Assembly (NCBI RefSeq): GCF_900100075.1 | Contig: NZ_FNEG01000001.1 | Coordinates: forward strand, 62,001-126,000 | Length of the DNA: 64,000 nucleotides | Reading direction: 5' to 3' | Origin: Chryseobacterium jejuense | GTDB lineage: Bacteria; Bacteroidota; Bacteroidia; Flavobacteriales; Weeksellaceae | Shown here: positions 50,045 to 59,344 of the stretch, piece by piece | Numbering within the stretch: position 1 is the stretch's first letter | Layout of the letters: each line of letters opens with the position of its first letter | The notes under the pieces: model-generated | Told to the model about the DNA's origin: nothing | Seen by the model: only the letters and a program-made list of their open reading frames with translations | Databases searched by the model: none | Program-made: the position numbers and the translations under genes

Positions 50045-51085
50045 ATGAACATATTTGTGAAAAAATCATTTCTATACGCCTGTTTATGCGCAGTATTTCT
50101 TGTTTCCTGTAAGAAAGAAATAGAAAAGATCAGCGATACTTTTAAAGATACAGTTTCTGCTTCCGAAACCCCGGAAACAGAAAAAGACTCTATAAAAAAA
50201 GATTCAGTACCTGTGGTGAAAAAAGAATCAGCTCCGCCTATGATGCAGGAGAATGGTTTTTATAATGCCTTTATCCTTCCAAAAGATAAAAAAATGAGGG
50301 ATTCTGTATATGCAGAATTCAGTAAAAAATATGATGAGAAGGAACGTACCGCGATTTTGGCGTTAAACAGACTGGATTCTAAAAGCAAATGGAACGCTGA
50401 TACTTTGGTAGTTCCTGCTAAAATAGATACCACTTTAATGGCTTATTCGCCATTCCCTATGCAGCTTGATGTGTTAAGTGGTGTGAAAAAATTTGTGATC
50501 TTCTCATATCCTATTCAGGCTTATGCAGTATATTCCAATGGAGGCCTTGTGAAATGGGGGCCAACGAGTATGGGTAAAAAGACGGCACAGACTACGAGAG
50601 GGCTTACTTTTGCCAACTGGAAAAAGAAACTGTCTATTTCCACGGTAAGCAGTGAATGGAAACTTCCTTACAACTTTAATATCCATAATATCGGTGGTAT
50701 CGGATGGCATGAGTATACACTTCCCGGATATCCGGCATCACACTCATGTTTAAGATTACTGAGAAAAGATGCCCAATGGCTGTATTCTTATGCCGATACA
50801 TGGATCCTGAATCCTGGTGGTGCAACTACAAAAGCAAGAGGTACTGCGGTAATGGTATTTGGTGACTATAAATGGGGCGGAAGAAGACCTTGGAAAAAGC
50901 TTCTGGATGATCCGAATGCCAATAATATATCTGTAGAAGAGCTAACGAAATTATTAGAACCGGATGTTCCTAAAATGCTGAAAGAGCAGGCCAACAGAGA
51001 AAAAGTGGCAGACTCTATTAAAACAGCCAAAGCAATGGCAGCACCTGTTCAGAATGAAAGACCTACAGATACGCTGTCTAAATAA
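50045..51085 (+). CDS. L,D-transpeptidase lipoprotein (YkuD)
   Basis: A 346-residue lipoprotein with signal peptide (lipobox LVSC, Cys22), a Ser/Lys/Glu-rich linker (to about 70) and an L,D-transpeptidase domain at about 135-260. The catalytic block shows H222 in GWHEYTLPGYPASHSCLRLL with the nucleophile C235; the usual SHGC appears as SHSC. It would form 3-3 crosslinks in peptidoglycan or attach proteins to it. Its stop codon overlaps the end of the convergent membrane-protein gene by 8 nt. Confidence 0.88.
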   Translation: MNIFVKKSFLYACLCAVFLVSCKKEIEKISDTFKDTVSASETPETEKDSIKKDSVPVVKKESAPPMMQENGFYNAFILPKDKKMRDSVYAEFSKKYDEKERTAILALNRLDSKSKWNADTLVVPAKIDTTLMAYSPFPMQLDVLSGVKKFVIFSYPIQAYAVYSNGGLVKWGPTSMGKKTAQTTRGLTFANWKKKLSISTVSSEWKLPYNFNIHNIGGIGWHEYTLPGYPASHSCLRLLRKDAQWLYSYADTWILNPGGATTKARGTAVMVFGDYKWGGRRPWKKLLDDPNANNISVEELTKLLEPDVPKMLKEQANREKVADSIKTAKAMAAPVQNERPTDTLSK

Positions 51086-51605
51086 TCTTCTTTTCAAACT
51101 GTAAAGTAGATTCTTCAGCAAACTGTCTTAGCTTAAGCATTTCATCTTTCCCTTTATGCTGCCCGAATCTTGCAGCAAGATAGGTGAGAAGAATAAAAAA
51201 TAACATAACAAAAGAAGCGCTCAGTGCCCAAGGGTATTCAGCGCTTTTTATTTGCTTTTCCACGTAATACATGGTAAAGAATGTCATCCAAAAGATTGAA
51301 AAGGAAAAATATAGGAACATAAAGAACGTCCACACTGCAGAGCTGGGACCAAATACTCCTCGTATTACAGTTTCATCTTCTTCTATTTCGACACGTAAAG
51401 CAAGGCGTGGTTTCCAGTAATTGTCATCTTTTGTTTCCACCCAGATAGTGGCAACCTCTTTATTGATATTACCGGAGAATTCATTTTTATGTTCTGCGAG
51501 ATATTTTTTCAGATTTTCTGCATACTCTTCCTTAGTAAGATGAGTAAACATCTTAAATCTTGGCCGGGTTCTTATTCTGTCTAACGTGGTTTCTTCAGTT
51601 GTCAT
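51078..51605 (-). CDS. membrane protein of unknown function
   Basis: A 175-residue protein with a cytoplasmic N-terminal part (about 1-90; RPRFKMFTHLTKEEYAENLK) and two membrane helices (about 91-115, AVWTFFMFLYFSFSIFWMTFFT, and 126-148, YPWALSASFVMLFFILLTYL), then a charged tail. No family is recognised. It follows the aspartyl-protease-like gene by 5 nt on the same strand and is convergent with the L,D-transpeptidase gene, with an 8-nt tail overlap. Confidence 0.65.
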   Translation of the reverse strand: MTTEETTLDRIRTRPRFKMFTHLTKEEYAENLKKYLAEHKNEFSGNINKEVATIWVETKDDNYWKPRLALRVEIEEDETVIRGVFGPSSAVWTFFMFLYFSFSIFWMTFFTMYYVEKQIKSAEYPWALSASFVMLFFILLTYLAARFGQHKGKDEMLKLRQFAEESTLQFEKKII

Positions 51606-51610
51606 ATTAT

Positions 51611-52936
51611 TTATTCTTGATAAGGAATAGGGTCTTCCAGATTAAAACGGAAAGTTAATTTTTCTTCTTGTCTTTGAATGATCATGGTGATAGTTCGTCC
51701 TTCTGAGGATTTCATAATTTCAAGAATTTTTTCAAGCGTCATGTCTGAAGTTTTATCTCCATTGATGCTGATCACTTTGTCATCCTTTTTTAAACCTGCT
51801 TCATAGGCCGGCGAATCTTTTCTCACTCCTGCAATTGCAAACATAGGTTTCAGACTAAATTTATATTGAAATGAGTCTTTATAAACTTCATTTGCATTAG
51901 TGGTACCAGACATTGGTTGAGTTTCAATTTTAACCTTATCCTGTTGCCATTCCAGTCCATCTTGTCTGAAATCCAGTCCGCTCATATTAAAGTGGAAAGG
52001 ATCGTCAAAGTTCCTGTTCTTCTTCAAATATAGCTTATTGTTAGGATAATCGAAAATGAGAGAAAATCGTCTCATGATTTCCCCACCTACAGAACCTTTC
52101 CTGTCTTTTACCAGATTCACATGCTGAATAGAGTATTCATCAGGCATTGCGGTAAGAGGTTTTTCAAATTTAAAATCACCAAGATAAAAATTATGAATTC
52201 TGCTTCTTTTACCATAAATATCTCCATTGAATCCGCGGCCAAGAAAATCATCAATATTAGGCCTGTTATAAACAAAATCTTTGATAAGAGTAGGGAAGAG
52301 CCATATTGCATCACTGTTTCCAAGGTCAATCAGAAGTTTTGATGCTTTCTTTTCACGGGTCATTTCTACATCAGCGTTAAGATAGGGTTTGTCCTTTTCA
52401 ATACTGATCGGAAGTTCATCAAACTTTCTTACTTTTCTTTTTAATACATCTATACTTTCGTAGACTGTTATTTTTTTAGAAATATAATCAATAGCAATAG
52501 GATGATCTTTGAAAAAGTGATAACCGATAACTCCGTTTACAGGAATTCCTACGTGGGAAGAAATATTGAATTCTTCACTAAGGATTACATAAAGGGACAT
52601 GGAGGTGTTAATCATTACATCTCCAATCCTAGCTAAATTACGCTCCGATTTTAATCCATCAATACTTAAGTTCCCCCCAAGCCCGGAAAATTTTATTTTT
52701 TCAACATTATCCAGTTTAAGTTCTTTATTTTCTAAGCTGAATAAAATGGTTTCCGCAACTCCAGTGTCCACCATAAAAGTCAGTTCTGCACCGTTAATGT
52801 TAATGGGAATGAACATCAGATTGTTGATGAGTTGAAAGGGGATTACTGCTTTTGGTGTATTGATGAGCCGGAAAGAGTTCTGGGCATGAATAAAAATACC
52901 CAATAATAAACCCAGTAAAAGTAGCTTTAGTTTCAT
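51611..52936 (-). CDS. aspartyl-protease-like PDZ protein
   Basis: A 441-residue exported protein with signal peptide (to about HAQ, residue 19). The retropepsin-like domain has the first catalytic-type motif FMVDTGV with D57, and a second half with LLIDLGNSD (D204), where DLG replaces the canonical DTG. A PDZ domain occupies about 345-430 (FAIAGVRKDSPAYEAGLKKD, DKVISINGDK). The combination is common in Bacteroidota, and its target is not known. The membrane protein gene starts 5 nt downstream. Confidence 0.85.
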   Translation of the reverse strand: MKLKLLLLGLLLGIFIHAQNSFRLINTPKAVIPFQLINNLMFIPININGAELTFMVDTGVAETILFSLENKELKLDNVEKIKFSGLGGNLSIDGLKSERNLARIGDVMINTSMSLYVILSEEFNISSHVGIPVNGVIGYHFFKDHPIAIDYISKKITVYESIDVLKRKVRKFDELPISIEKDKPYLNADVEMTREKKASKLLIDLGNSDAIWLFPTLIKDFVYNRPNIDDFLGRGFNGDIYGKRSRIHNFYLGDFKFEKPLTAMPDEYSIQHVNLVKDRKGSVGGEIMRRFSLIFDYPNNKLYLKKNRNFDDPFHFNMSGLDFRQDGLEWQQDKVKIETQPMSGTTNANEVYKDSFQYKFSLKPMFAIAGVRKDSPAYEAGLKKDDKVISINGDKTSDMTLEKILEIMKSSEGRTITMIIQRQEEKLTFRFNLEDPIPYQE

Positions 52937-53057
52937 TTACTGAATTTACTGAATTTATCTTTATTGTAATAAAAAAACATTCCAAATACAGGAATGTTTA
53001 TATGAACTACAATGAAGTTGTTGTTTTTGTTGAATTTATTTGAAAATTAAAAATGGT

Positions 53058-53696
53058 TTATTTAGAGAAGAAATCCATTAAATCCATGTAGTTTTTCTGA
53101 TTAACGCCATGTCCACTCATGTATTCTCTGAATGTGAAATAGCAATTAAGGTCATAAAGCAGTTCTGCAGCCTTTCTACCCCAATCAATTGGGATCACTG
53201 CATCATCTGTACCGTGGGATACAAAGAATCTTAGTTTCTCCAGTTTCTTTTTGTCCTTTACAATTCCGTCTAGGATTTTCTCTTCTGCATAAGCACTTAA
53301 ACAGGCAATATTTGTAAATAACTCAGGATATTTTAAGGCCAATGCATAACATAATATTCCACCCTGGCTGAATCCACATAAATGTACTTTACTTTCTGTA
53401 AGACCGTAATTATTTACTATTTTTAATATACTTTCCAATACAGCATTTAAAGACTCCTTAGCCTGAGGAACATCAATGAAATTTTCAGGATCGTTAAAAT
53501 TAATATCATACCATGAATATCCTTCAAATTGAGTATCTCTTGGAGCTCTGAAACTAATGATAATCCAATCTTGTGGAAGGGTTTCTCTAAAGCTGAAAAG
53601 GTCCTGTTCATTGCTGCCGTAGCCGTGAAGCATAAAAAGTATAGGAGTAGAAGAGGTAATATTTTCCGGCTCTCTTACTAAGTAATCTAAATTCAT
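53058..53696 (-). CDS. phospholipase/carboxylesterase-type alpha/beta hydrolase
   Basis: A 212-residue soluble esterase of the Abhydrolase_2 (YpfH) family. The oxyanion stretch is PILFMLHGYGSNEQDLFS (about 19-36), the nucleophile is in HLCGFSQGGILCYA (S about 113), the acid in SHGTDDAVIPIDWG (about 163) and the terminal His in MSGHGVNQKNY. No signal peptide. It is monocistronic, with no tight neighbour. The physiological ester is unknown. Confidence 0.87.
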   Translation of the reverse strand: MNLDYLVREPENITSSTPILFMLHGYGSNEQDLFSFRETLPQDWIIISFRAPRDTQFEGYSWYDINFNDPENFIDVPQAKESLNAVLESILKIVNNYGLTESKVHLCGFSQGGILCYALALKYPELFTNIACLSAYAEEKILDGIVKDKKKLEKLRFFVSHGTDDAVIPIDWGRKAAELLYDLNCYFTFREYMSGHGVNQKNYMDLMDFFSK

Positions 53697-54049
53697 ACAG
53701 CAAATATAATTAATAAATTACATTGTAAATCCCAACTTTTATGATTCATGCAAACGAGGTTGAAAATTGTTTTAAAAGATAAAAAGTAAGGGTTAATCTT
53801 TGAATAAAAGCACTATAATTCTAATTGTGGTATTGTTGGTTTTTATCAGTATTAAAATAATTCTAAATATAAAGATGTTTTATGTTTAATAATTAAGGAA
53901 TTACGTTGTATTATTGAGTTTTTTAAGTTTGATTTTGTTTTTATTGATTTGATATTTTTTATAAAAAAATGTTGTAAAATTTTTATTAAAGATATTTTTA
54001 TATTAATAAAAAACTTATATTTGGAACATTAAAAAATCTATTTGGAGAA
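53697..54049. other. AT-rich regulatory spacer of 353 nt
   Basis: A very AT-rich region with no coding frame. It probably holds the hydrolase promoter (near 53700) and that of the lipoprotein gene: TATATTTG at 54016-54023 fits the -7 consensus 27 nt before the ATG at 54050. No further structure was recognised. Confidence 0.5.
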
Positions 54050-54484
54050 ATGAAGCAATTTTACAATTTAAAAAGTTTACTTAGACTTTCTTCTTTATTC
54101 GTTTTGTTATTTTCAGTGATTACTGTTGTCAATTCGTGTAAAAAAGATGACGATGATGAATTTCAGGATCATGTGGTTCTATTTTCAGCGAAAGCTACAA
54201 CAGGATCAAAACTTATTTCTGTGGTTACTCAGGTAGGTACTGCCCAGAATACCATATTTAGTACTCCTACTGCAGAGTTAAAAGAAGGTTGGAATAGTGG
54301 AGATATGTGGGTAAATTCTAGTCAGGCACAGCTTAATTTTGCGGCTAATGCTATGTTACCACAAGACAATTCTGAACTTATAATTACTCTTATGATAGAC
54401 GGAGAAGTTGTAAGAACTGCCAAAGTTACCGGAAAAGGAGATAACAAAGTTGTAAAGCTTGCTTATAGTTTCCTTGAACCATAA
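54050..54484 (+). CDS. small lipoprotein A, related to the one at 57338
   Basis: A 144-residue lipoprotein: a long hydrophobic signal, then VNSC at about 30 and the acidic spacer KKDDDDEF. The mature part (about 40-144) is beta-rich: VVLFSAKATTGSKLISVVTQVG, LKEGWNSGDMWVN, QLNFAANAML, ELIITLMIDGEVVRTAKV. The other lipoprotein has the same order: CSKDDDD, KVVFKAIASGGSDID, TWSSPEVTS, NVAVNAVG, LKVQIWVDGELKKEG. They are distant paralogues on either side of a two-component system. Function unknown. Confidence 0.72.
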   Translation: MKQFYNLKSLLRLSSLFVLLFSVITVVNSCKKDDDDEFQDHVVLFSAKATTGSKLISVVTQVGTAQNTIFSTPTAELKEGWNSGDMWVNSSQAQLNFAANAMLPQDNSELIITLMIDGEVVRTAKVTGKGDNKVVKLAYSFLEP

Positions 54485-54506
54485 ATAAACTTTCTATATA
54501 ATAAAA

Positions 54507-54536
54507 TAAAAACCGCTCTTGAAGCGGTTTTTTTAT
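54507..54536. terminator. bidirectional terminator between lipoprotein A and the response regulator
   Basis: Stem AACCGCT / AGCGGTT (54511-54517 with 54523-54529) with A and T runs on either side; it ends both convergent genes. Confidence 0.85.
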
Positions 54537-55171
54537 TTTTCAATCAGGTTATATTCTAGCGCCTGGTTGATGAGTTCTGTAGAGTTTTTAACCTGAAATT
54601 TCTGAAGGAGATTTTTACGGTGAGTATCTACCGTAAGTGGGCTTAAAAAGAGCTCTTCTGCGATCGTATTGCTTGTTTTGCCCTGTGCTACAAGATGCAG
54701 AATCTGTTTTTCCCTTTTAGTGAGCCTGGGAATGAGAAAATCATTTTGGGAAGGTCTGCTGATGATCTGTTTGGTTTCATTACAAAAGACAATGTCTCCG
54801 GATAATGCTCCTTTGATACAAATCACCAATTCTTCAATGGATGTATTTTTGAGAAGGTATCCACTAGCCCCGTTTTGAATAGACTGCATGATGATGCTTC
54901 TTTCAGAACGGTTACTGAACATAATCACTGAAGTTTCGGGTGATATTTTTTTAATTTCCCTGCAAAGTTCCGTACCATTGGCATCAGGCAGAGTGATGTC
55001 CAAAAGAATAATATCAACTTTATTATTGCTGATAAAGCTGATAATCTCTGAACCGGAAATAAACGTTTCGGGAATATTAAAAGAAGGCTGGCTTTTTAGC
55101 ATCATTTTCAGTCCTTCGATAACGATAGGGTGATCGTCCACGATAACAATATTTATTTTTTCATTCTCCAT
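54533..55171 (-). CDS. NarL-type response regulator
   Basis: A 212-residue regulator: receiver domain at about 1-120 with acidic residues VDDHP (11-15) and phospho-acceptor D58 in ILLDITLPDANG, then a LuxR/GerE HTH at about 145-210 (LTKREKQILHLVAQGKTSN, LSPLTVDTHRKNL). Its start lies inside the end of the kinase gene (11-nt overlap). Targets might be the two flanking lipoprotein genes, which is inference. Confidence 0.93.
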   Translation of the reverse strand: MENEKINIVIVDDHPIVIEGLKMMLKSQPSFNIPETFISGSEIISFISNNKVDIILLDITLPDANGTELCREIKKISPETSVIMFSNRSERSIIMQSIQNGASGYLLKNTSIEELVICIKGALSGDIVFCNETKQIISRPSQNDFLIPRLTKREKQILHLVAQGKTSNTIAEELFLSPLTVDTHRKNLLQKFQVKNSTELINQALEYNLIEK

Positions 55172-57134
55172 CTATGTTGAGTTCTATATTAATGGTTGTG
55201 CCTTGATGGTCTGAGCTGATTTCCATGTTTCCTTTCAGATAATCAACCCTGTTTTTTAAGTTGCGAAGTCCCATACTTTTGGTTTGCGGTGCTTTTTTGC
55301 TTTCAAATCCTTTTCCGTTGTCTTCAATAGTGATGAGGAAATCTTTTTCAGATTGAGAACACTGCAATAAGATACTGGTAGCTTCAGAATGTTTAATGGC
55401 ATTAGCCAATAATTCCTGAGCAATCCTGTAAATGTTAAGCTGGATATTTAGGGGTAGATTCTTTTCAATATTGATCGCTTGGAAATCAATCTCGATATCT
55501 TTTCTGTTGTAAAACTCACAAAGGTCGTTCAGGGCAATTTCCAACCCAAAATTAAGCAATGATTCAGGCATAAGGTTTCTTGCTACATGCCGAAGTTCCC
55601 CTACAGAATTATCCAGCTGTCCCAGGATTTTATAAAACTCGTGATCTTTGTGAGGATCCAAATGACTGGCTGACCATGTTGAAAAATTGATTTTTACTCC
55701 GGCCAGCATTCCGCCTAAGCCATCATGAAGATCTCTTGCAATACGCTCTCTTTCCCTTTCTTCTCCTTCAAGAATTGCTTTGGTTAAAGAGAGTTCTTCC
55801 TTTTGTCTGATATCATTAATCTTCTGTTGAGAGATTTTTTTATTTTTTCGAAAGATGATATAAAGGAAGATGAGAAGGCATACAACTAATAGCAAAATAA
55901 GACTTAATCCCCATAAATAAGAGTTTTTCTTATTCACTTCCAGCTCTTTCTGATTCTTTTCCGCATTTAATGTGGCTATTTTTCTTTCTTTTTCTGCAGC
56001 ATTGAATTTGGACTCAATTTTATTGATCTCAAGCTTTACATTTTCAGTATTCAGACTATCATTAAGTTTGGAATATTTCTGTTCCCATACCAGAGCCTCT
56101 TTAGTGTTACCCATCTCTTCATTTAGAGAGGAAAGCTGCTTATAAATAGTTTTTCTGTTGTTAAGATCAAGAGCAAGGGATTTCTCGGTTAAAATATCTT
56201 TCAAAGCGTCCTTAGCCTCATTATATCTTTTTAATTTTCTTAAAATGTCGTACTTGTTGAAATAAAACATCTGTGCCAATAGATTCTGATTAAACCTTTT
56301 GGCATAAGAAAGTCCTTTTTCAATAACAGGTAATGCTTCAGAATTTTTTTGCCGGGTAATAAAATAAAGTGTTTTGCTGTAATAGTAAAAAGCATTGACG
56401 GAAGAATCCGGATAAGGACTGATAAGGGCTTCAGCTTTATCTAAAAACTTTTTAGCTTCATCTCCTTTGGCCTGATAACAAAAATTGTTTGAATAATTGA
56501 GGTAGGTGAAAAATAGTTCTGAAGAATTCGGATAGTATTTTTCAAGAATTTTTAAAGCTTTAGCATTATACTCTTCAGACTTTTTAAGTTCAGCATTGTA
56601 AGTAAGGATAACAGCAAATTGAGTATACAAAAACCCCAGGTTTCTGCTATTTTCATATTTTTTAGCCAGTGGGATACTTTTTTCGAGAATAGTCTTTACC
56701 AAAAAAGGATAGCCTTCCTTGTCTTTTTGGGTTACTCCATAACTATACCATGCTGAAGCCTGGAGGAGATCAGATTCTTCATTTTTGAACTTTGATAATG
56801 CTTTAATAGCCTTTTGATATGAAACAGCTGCTTTTGCTTTATTTCGGTCCAGATTATATTGCGCTTCATAGAAATCATACTTAGCTGAAAGAAAAGCATC
56901 ACTTTTGATGAGTGCTTTTCCACTTTCCAGATATTTTTTACTTGAAACTGAATCAATATTTCTGTAATAATTTGATAAAAGAAAAACGGCATTTGCGTTC
57001 GCTGTTGTTGTTCCATTACTTCTTAAAATGCTTTGTAAGCTGTCTAAATAAGGTTTTTCATCAAGTGGAATCAGTTGCTGCGATTGTACACCAAAGGATA
57101 GGAATAGGCTTAAAAGGATCAGTAATCTCTTCAT
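55161..57134 (-). CDS. TPR-containing sensor histidine kinase (HisKA_3)
   Basis: A 657-residue kinase with signal peptide, a periplasmic region of tetratricopeptide-like helix pairs (about 25-370), a coiled coil to about 400, one membrane helix (407-428), and a cytoplasmic HisKA_3 domain with phospho-acceptor H470 in RIARDLHDGLGGML, followed by an ATPase with NAIKHSEATS, EDNGKGF and SMGLRNLKNRV. The long periplasmic TPR array suggests sensing by protein contact, plausibly with an envelope protein. Cotranscribed with the response regulator. Confidence 0.93.
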   Translation of the reverse strand: MKRLLILLSLFLSFGVQSQQLIPLDEKPYLDSLQSILRSNGTTTANANAVFLLSNYYRNIDSVSSKKYLESGKALIKSDAFLSAKYDFYEAQYNLDRNKAKAAVSYQKAIKALSKFKNEESDLLQASAWYSYGVTQKDKEGYPFLVKTILEKSIPLAKKYENSRNLGFLYTQFAVILTYNAELKKSEEYNAKALKILEKYYPNSSELFFTYLNYSNNFCYQAKGDEAKKFLDKAEALISPYPDSSVNAFYYYSKTLYFITRQKNSEALPVIEKGLSYAKRFNQNLLAQMFYFNKYDILRKLKRYNEAKDALKDILTEKSLALDLNNRKTIYKQLSSLNEEMGNTKEALVWEQKYSKLNDSLNTENVKLEINKIESKFNAAEKERKIATLNAEKNQKELEVNKKNSYLWGLSLILLLVVCLLIFLYIIFRKNKKISQQKINDIRQKEELSLTKAILEGEERERERIARDLHDGLGGMLAGVKINFSTWSASHLDPHKDHEFYKILGQLDNSVGELRHVARNLMPESLLNFGLEIALNDLCEFYNRKDIEIDFQAINIEKNLPLNIQLNIYRIAQELLANAIKHSEATSILLQCSQSEKDFLITIEDNGKGFESKKAPQTKSMGLRNLKNRVDYLKGNMEISSDHQGTTINIELNIDGE

Positions 57135-57243
57135 CAGGTATCAGTTCTGTAGAATATATTTTTTATAAACGGTCAATTTAATTAAAAATTTTAGCATAAA
57201 AAATACCAGTATTTAGGTAGAAAAAATTACACGATTTTCAGGA

Positions 57244-57274
57244 TTGATAAAGTTTCAGGACTCCAATAGCTTTG
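57244..57274 (+). promoter_or_regulatory. promoter of lipoprotein B
   Basis: TTG at 57244-57246, a 20-nt spacer and TAGCTTTG at 57267-57274 match the consensus. The leader to the ATG at 57338 is about 55 nt. Confidence 0.68.
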
Positions 57275-57337
57275 CAGGTACGGAATCACTAATCATAGAA
57301 TATCAAATAAAGCAACTAAAATTTAAACAAAAAGATT

Positions 57338-57760
57338 ATGAAAAAAACGAGAATAAGCCAGCTATTGAAAGGTACATTTGTAGTACTTCTTGCAACGATG
57401 TTAATGGGATTTGTAGCCTCTTGTAGTAAAGATGATGACGATACCCCGAACGTAAATGGAGCAGGAAAAAGCCACAAAGTAGTTTTTAAAGCAATAGCTT
57501 CTGGGGGAAGTGATATAGATGTGGCAGTGTATGGGATTGATGGTAATCCAACTACTGCTTCCAGTCTCAGCGGAACAACATGGTCTAGTCCTGAAGTAAC
57601 TTCAGAAAAAGGAGCTTATAATGCAAACGTAGCAGTAAATGCTGTAGGTACAAACGCATCTTCTACCTTAAAAGTTCAGATCTGGGTAGATGGCGAACTG
57701 AAAAAAGAAGGAACTTCCAGCGGTCAGTATTTATCTGCTTCTGCAAGTTATGTATTTTAG
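57338..57760 (+). CDS. small lipoprotein B, related to the one at 54050
   Basis: A 140-residue lipoprotein with signal peptide and VASC (Cys at about 29), then SKDDDDTPNVNG. The mature part is a predicted beta-sandwich of about 95 residues (KVVFKAIASGGSDIDVAVYG, SSTLKVQIWVDGELKKEG, YLSASASYVF). It shares layout and several strand motifs with lipoprotein A, including the V/I-x-x-DGE hairpin. It is divergent from the kinase gene and ends in a strong terminator. No family recognised. Confidence 0.72.
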   Translation: MKKTRISQLLKGTFVVLLATMLMGFVASCSKDDDDTPNVNGAGKSHKVVFKAIASGGSDIDVAVYGIDGNPTTASSLSGTTWSSPEVTSEKGAYNANVAVNAVGTNASSTLKVQIWVDGELKKEGTSSGQYLSASASYVF

Positions 57761-57785
57761 AAAAAACTAATACTTTCAAAATAAA

Positions 57786-57826
57786 AAGTGGCGCTGAGAT
57801 TCATCTCAGCGCCACTTGCTTTTTTA
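57786..57826. terminator. long-stem terminator between lipoprotein B and tyrS
   Basis: A 15-bp perfect stem AAGTGGCGCTGAGAT / ATCTCAGCGCCACTT (57786-57800 with 57803-57817) followed by GCTTTTTTAT and preceded by an A run. The formal loop is only 2 nt, so the top pairs would open. It can serve both convergent genes. Confidence 0.85.
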
Positions 57827-57839
57827 TATGGTATTTAAA

Positions 57840-59135
57840 TTAAATCACCTTTACAATGAAATAGCTTTTCTTCCCTTTTTGAAGCAATAAGAACTTGCCA
57901 TCAATAAGATCTGTTTCATTTGCTGTAAAAGTATCATTTACTTTTTGCTTGTTTACAGAGATAGAATTTCCTTTGATTTCTCTCTGTGCTTCACTCTTAG
58001 ATTTCAGGAATCCTGACTTTTCAGAAAGAAGATCAACAATGTTTATGGCTAATACATCAGCTTTTGCTACTTCTTTTTGTGGAACCCCATCAAAAACTTC
58101 AAGGAAAGTTTCTTCGTCAAGACTTACCAAATCTTCAGCAGTAGAACGTCCGAAAAGAATTTCAGAAGCTTTAAGCGCTTTTTCATATTCTTCCCTTCCA
58201 TGTACCCAAACGGTTACTTCTTCAGCTAGTCTTTTTTGAAGTTTTCTCTCGTGGGCTGCTGTTTTATGCTCTTCAATTAAAGCTTCAATTTCTTCTTTTC
58301 CAAGGAATGTATAGAATTTAATGAATCTTTCAGCATCTTCATCGGTAGCATTCAGCCAGAATTGGTAGAATTTGTATGGAGAAGTTTTCTTTTTATCTAA
58401 CCAGTAGTTTTCTCCGCTTTCAGATTTTCCGAATTTAGAACCATCCGCTTTTGTAATCAAAGGAACTGTTAAAGCAAATGCTTCACCTTGAGCTTTTCTA
58501 CGGATTAATTCTGTTCCTGTAGTGATATTTCCCCACTGATCAGAACCTCCCATCTGAAGCTTTACATTATTATTTTGGTATAGGTGAAGGAAATCATATC
58601 CCTGAATCAACTGATAAGTAAATTCTGTAAAACTCATTCCATCTGCTCCAGATTCTCCAGAGAATCTCTTCTTTACGGAATCTTTAGCCATCATGTAATT
58701 AACTGTGATGTTCTTCCCAACATTTTTAGCAAAATCAAGGAAAGAAATATTCTTCATCCAGTCGTAGTTGTTTACCAGTTCCGCTTTATTAGGCTCATTT
58801 CCTGCAAAATCAAGGAATCTTGAAAGTTGGTTTTTTAAACAATCTACATAGTGTAAAAGAGTTTCCTCATCCAAAAGATTTCTCTCTGCAGATTTTCCGG
58901 ATGGATCACCAATCATTCCTGTAGCCCCACCTACCAAAGCAATAGGTTTGTGACCATGCTGCTGGAAGTGTGCTAAAATTTTTATCTGAATAAGACTTCC
59001 GATATGTAAAGAATCGGCCGTTGGATCAAAACCAATATATGCAGTAGTTACCTCTTTATTCAGTTGTTCATCGGTTCCAGGCATCATATCAGCAAACAGA
59101 CCACGCCATTTAAGTTCTTCTATAAAGGAATTCAT
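57840..59135 (-). CDS. tyrS: tyrosyl-tRNA synthetase
   Basis: A 431-residue class I synthetase charging tRNA-Tyr. The HIGH-type motif appears as LHIGSL (about 40-45), the tyrosine site includes YDFLHLYQ and [14 protein letters not shown], and the KMSKS loop is KFGKSESG (about 235-242). The C-terminal S4-like RNA-binding domain ([21 protein letters not shown]) is intact. It has its own -7 element at 59164-59171. Confidence 0.96.
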   Translation of the reverse strand: MNSFIEELKWRGLFADMMPGTDEQLNKEVTTAYIGFDPTADSLHIGSLIQIKILAHFQQHGHKPIALVGGATGMIGDPSGKSAERNLLDEETLLHYVDCLKNQLSRFLDFAGNEPNKAELVNNYDWMKNISFLDFAKNVGKNITVNYMMAKDSVKKRFSGESGADGMSFTEFTYQLIQGYDFLHLYQNNNVKLQMGGSDQWGNITTGTELIRRKAQGEAFALTVPLITKADGSKFGKSESGENYWLDKKKTSPYKFYQFWLNATDEDAERFIKFYTFLGKEEIEALIEEHKTAAHERKLQKRLAEEVTVWVHGREEYEKALKASEILFGRSTAEDLVSLDEETFLEVFDGVPQKEVAKADVLAINIVDLLSEKSGFLKSKSEAQREIKGNSISVNKQKVNDTFTANETDLIDGKFLLLQKGKKSYFIVKVI

Positions 59136-59163
59136 TGATTTTTTTCTTTAAAATTTTAAGTTG

Positions 59164-59171
59164 CAAAGATA
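59164..59171 (-). promoter_or_regulatory. -7 promoter element (TATCTTTG) of tyrS
   Basis: Minus-strand TATCTTTG, about 30 nt before the start. A properly spaced -33 TTG was not seen. Confidence 0.5.
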
Positions 59172-59249
59172 ATAAATTCAAAAGTATAAAGTGAAAAGGA
59201 TAGGGAGGGAAATAGGAAAAGGATTGAAATAATAAATAAAATAAATACT

Positions 59250-59306
59250 TTCTCTGATTGACTATTCACTTGTGAAGCAAAATTCACTATTGACAGCTGA
59301 TTGGGC
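59250..59306. repeat. word-type repeat (GACTATTCAC / TTCACTATTGAC)
   Basis: The words attgactattcacttgtgaa and aattcactattgacagctga repeat a TTCACTATTGAC-like unit with TTGTGAA between them. The same vocabulary in opposite orientation occurs at 25840 (gtgaattgtcaatag). Confidence 0.5.
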
Positions 59307-59307
59307 T

Positions 59308-59338
59308 TTGCATTTTCAACCCAAATATTCTATATTTG
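59308..59338 (+). promoter_or_regulatory. promoter of the sigma factor gene
   Basis: TTG at 59308-59310, a 20-nt spacer and TATATTTG at 59331-59338. The start codon at 59345 is only 6 nt downstream, so the mRNA would be leaderless or nearly so. Confidence 0.68.
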
Positions 59339-59344
59339 TTATTA

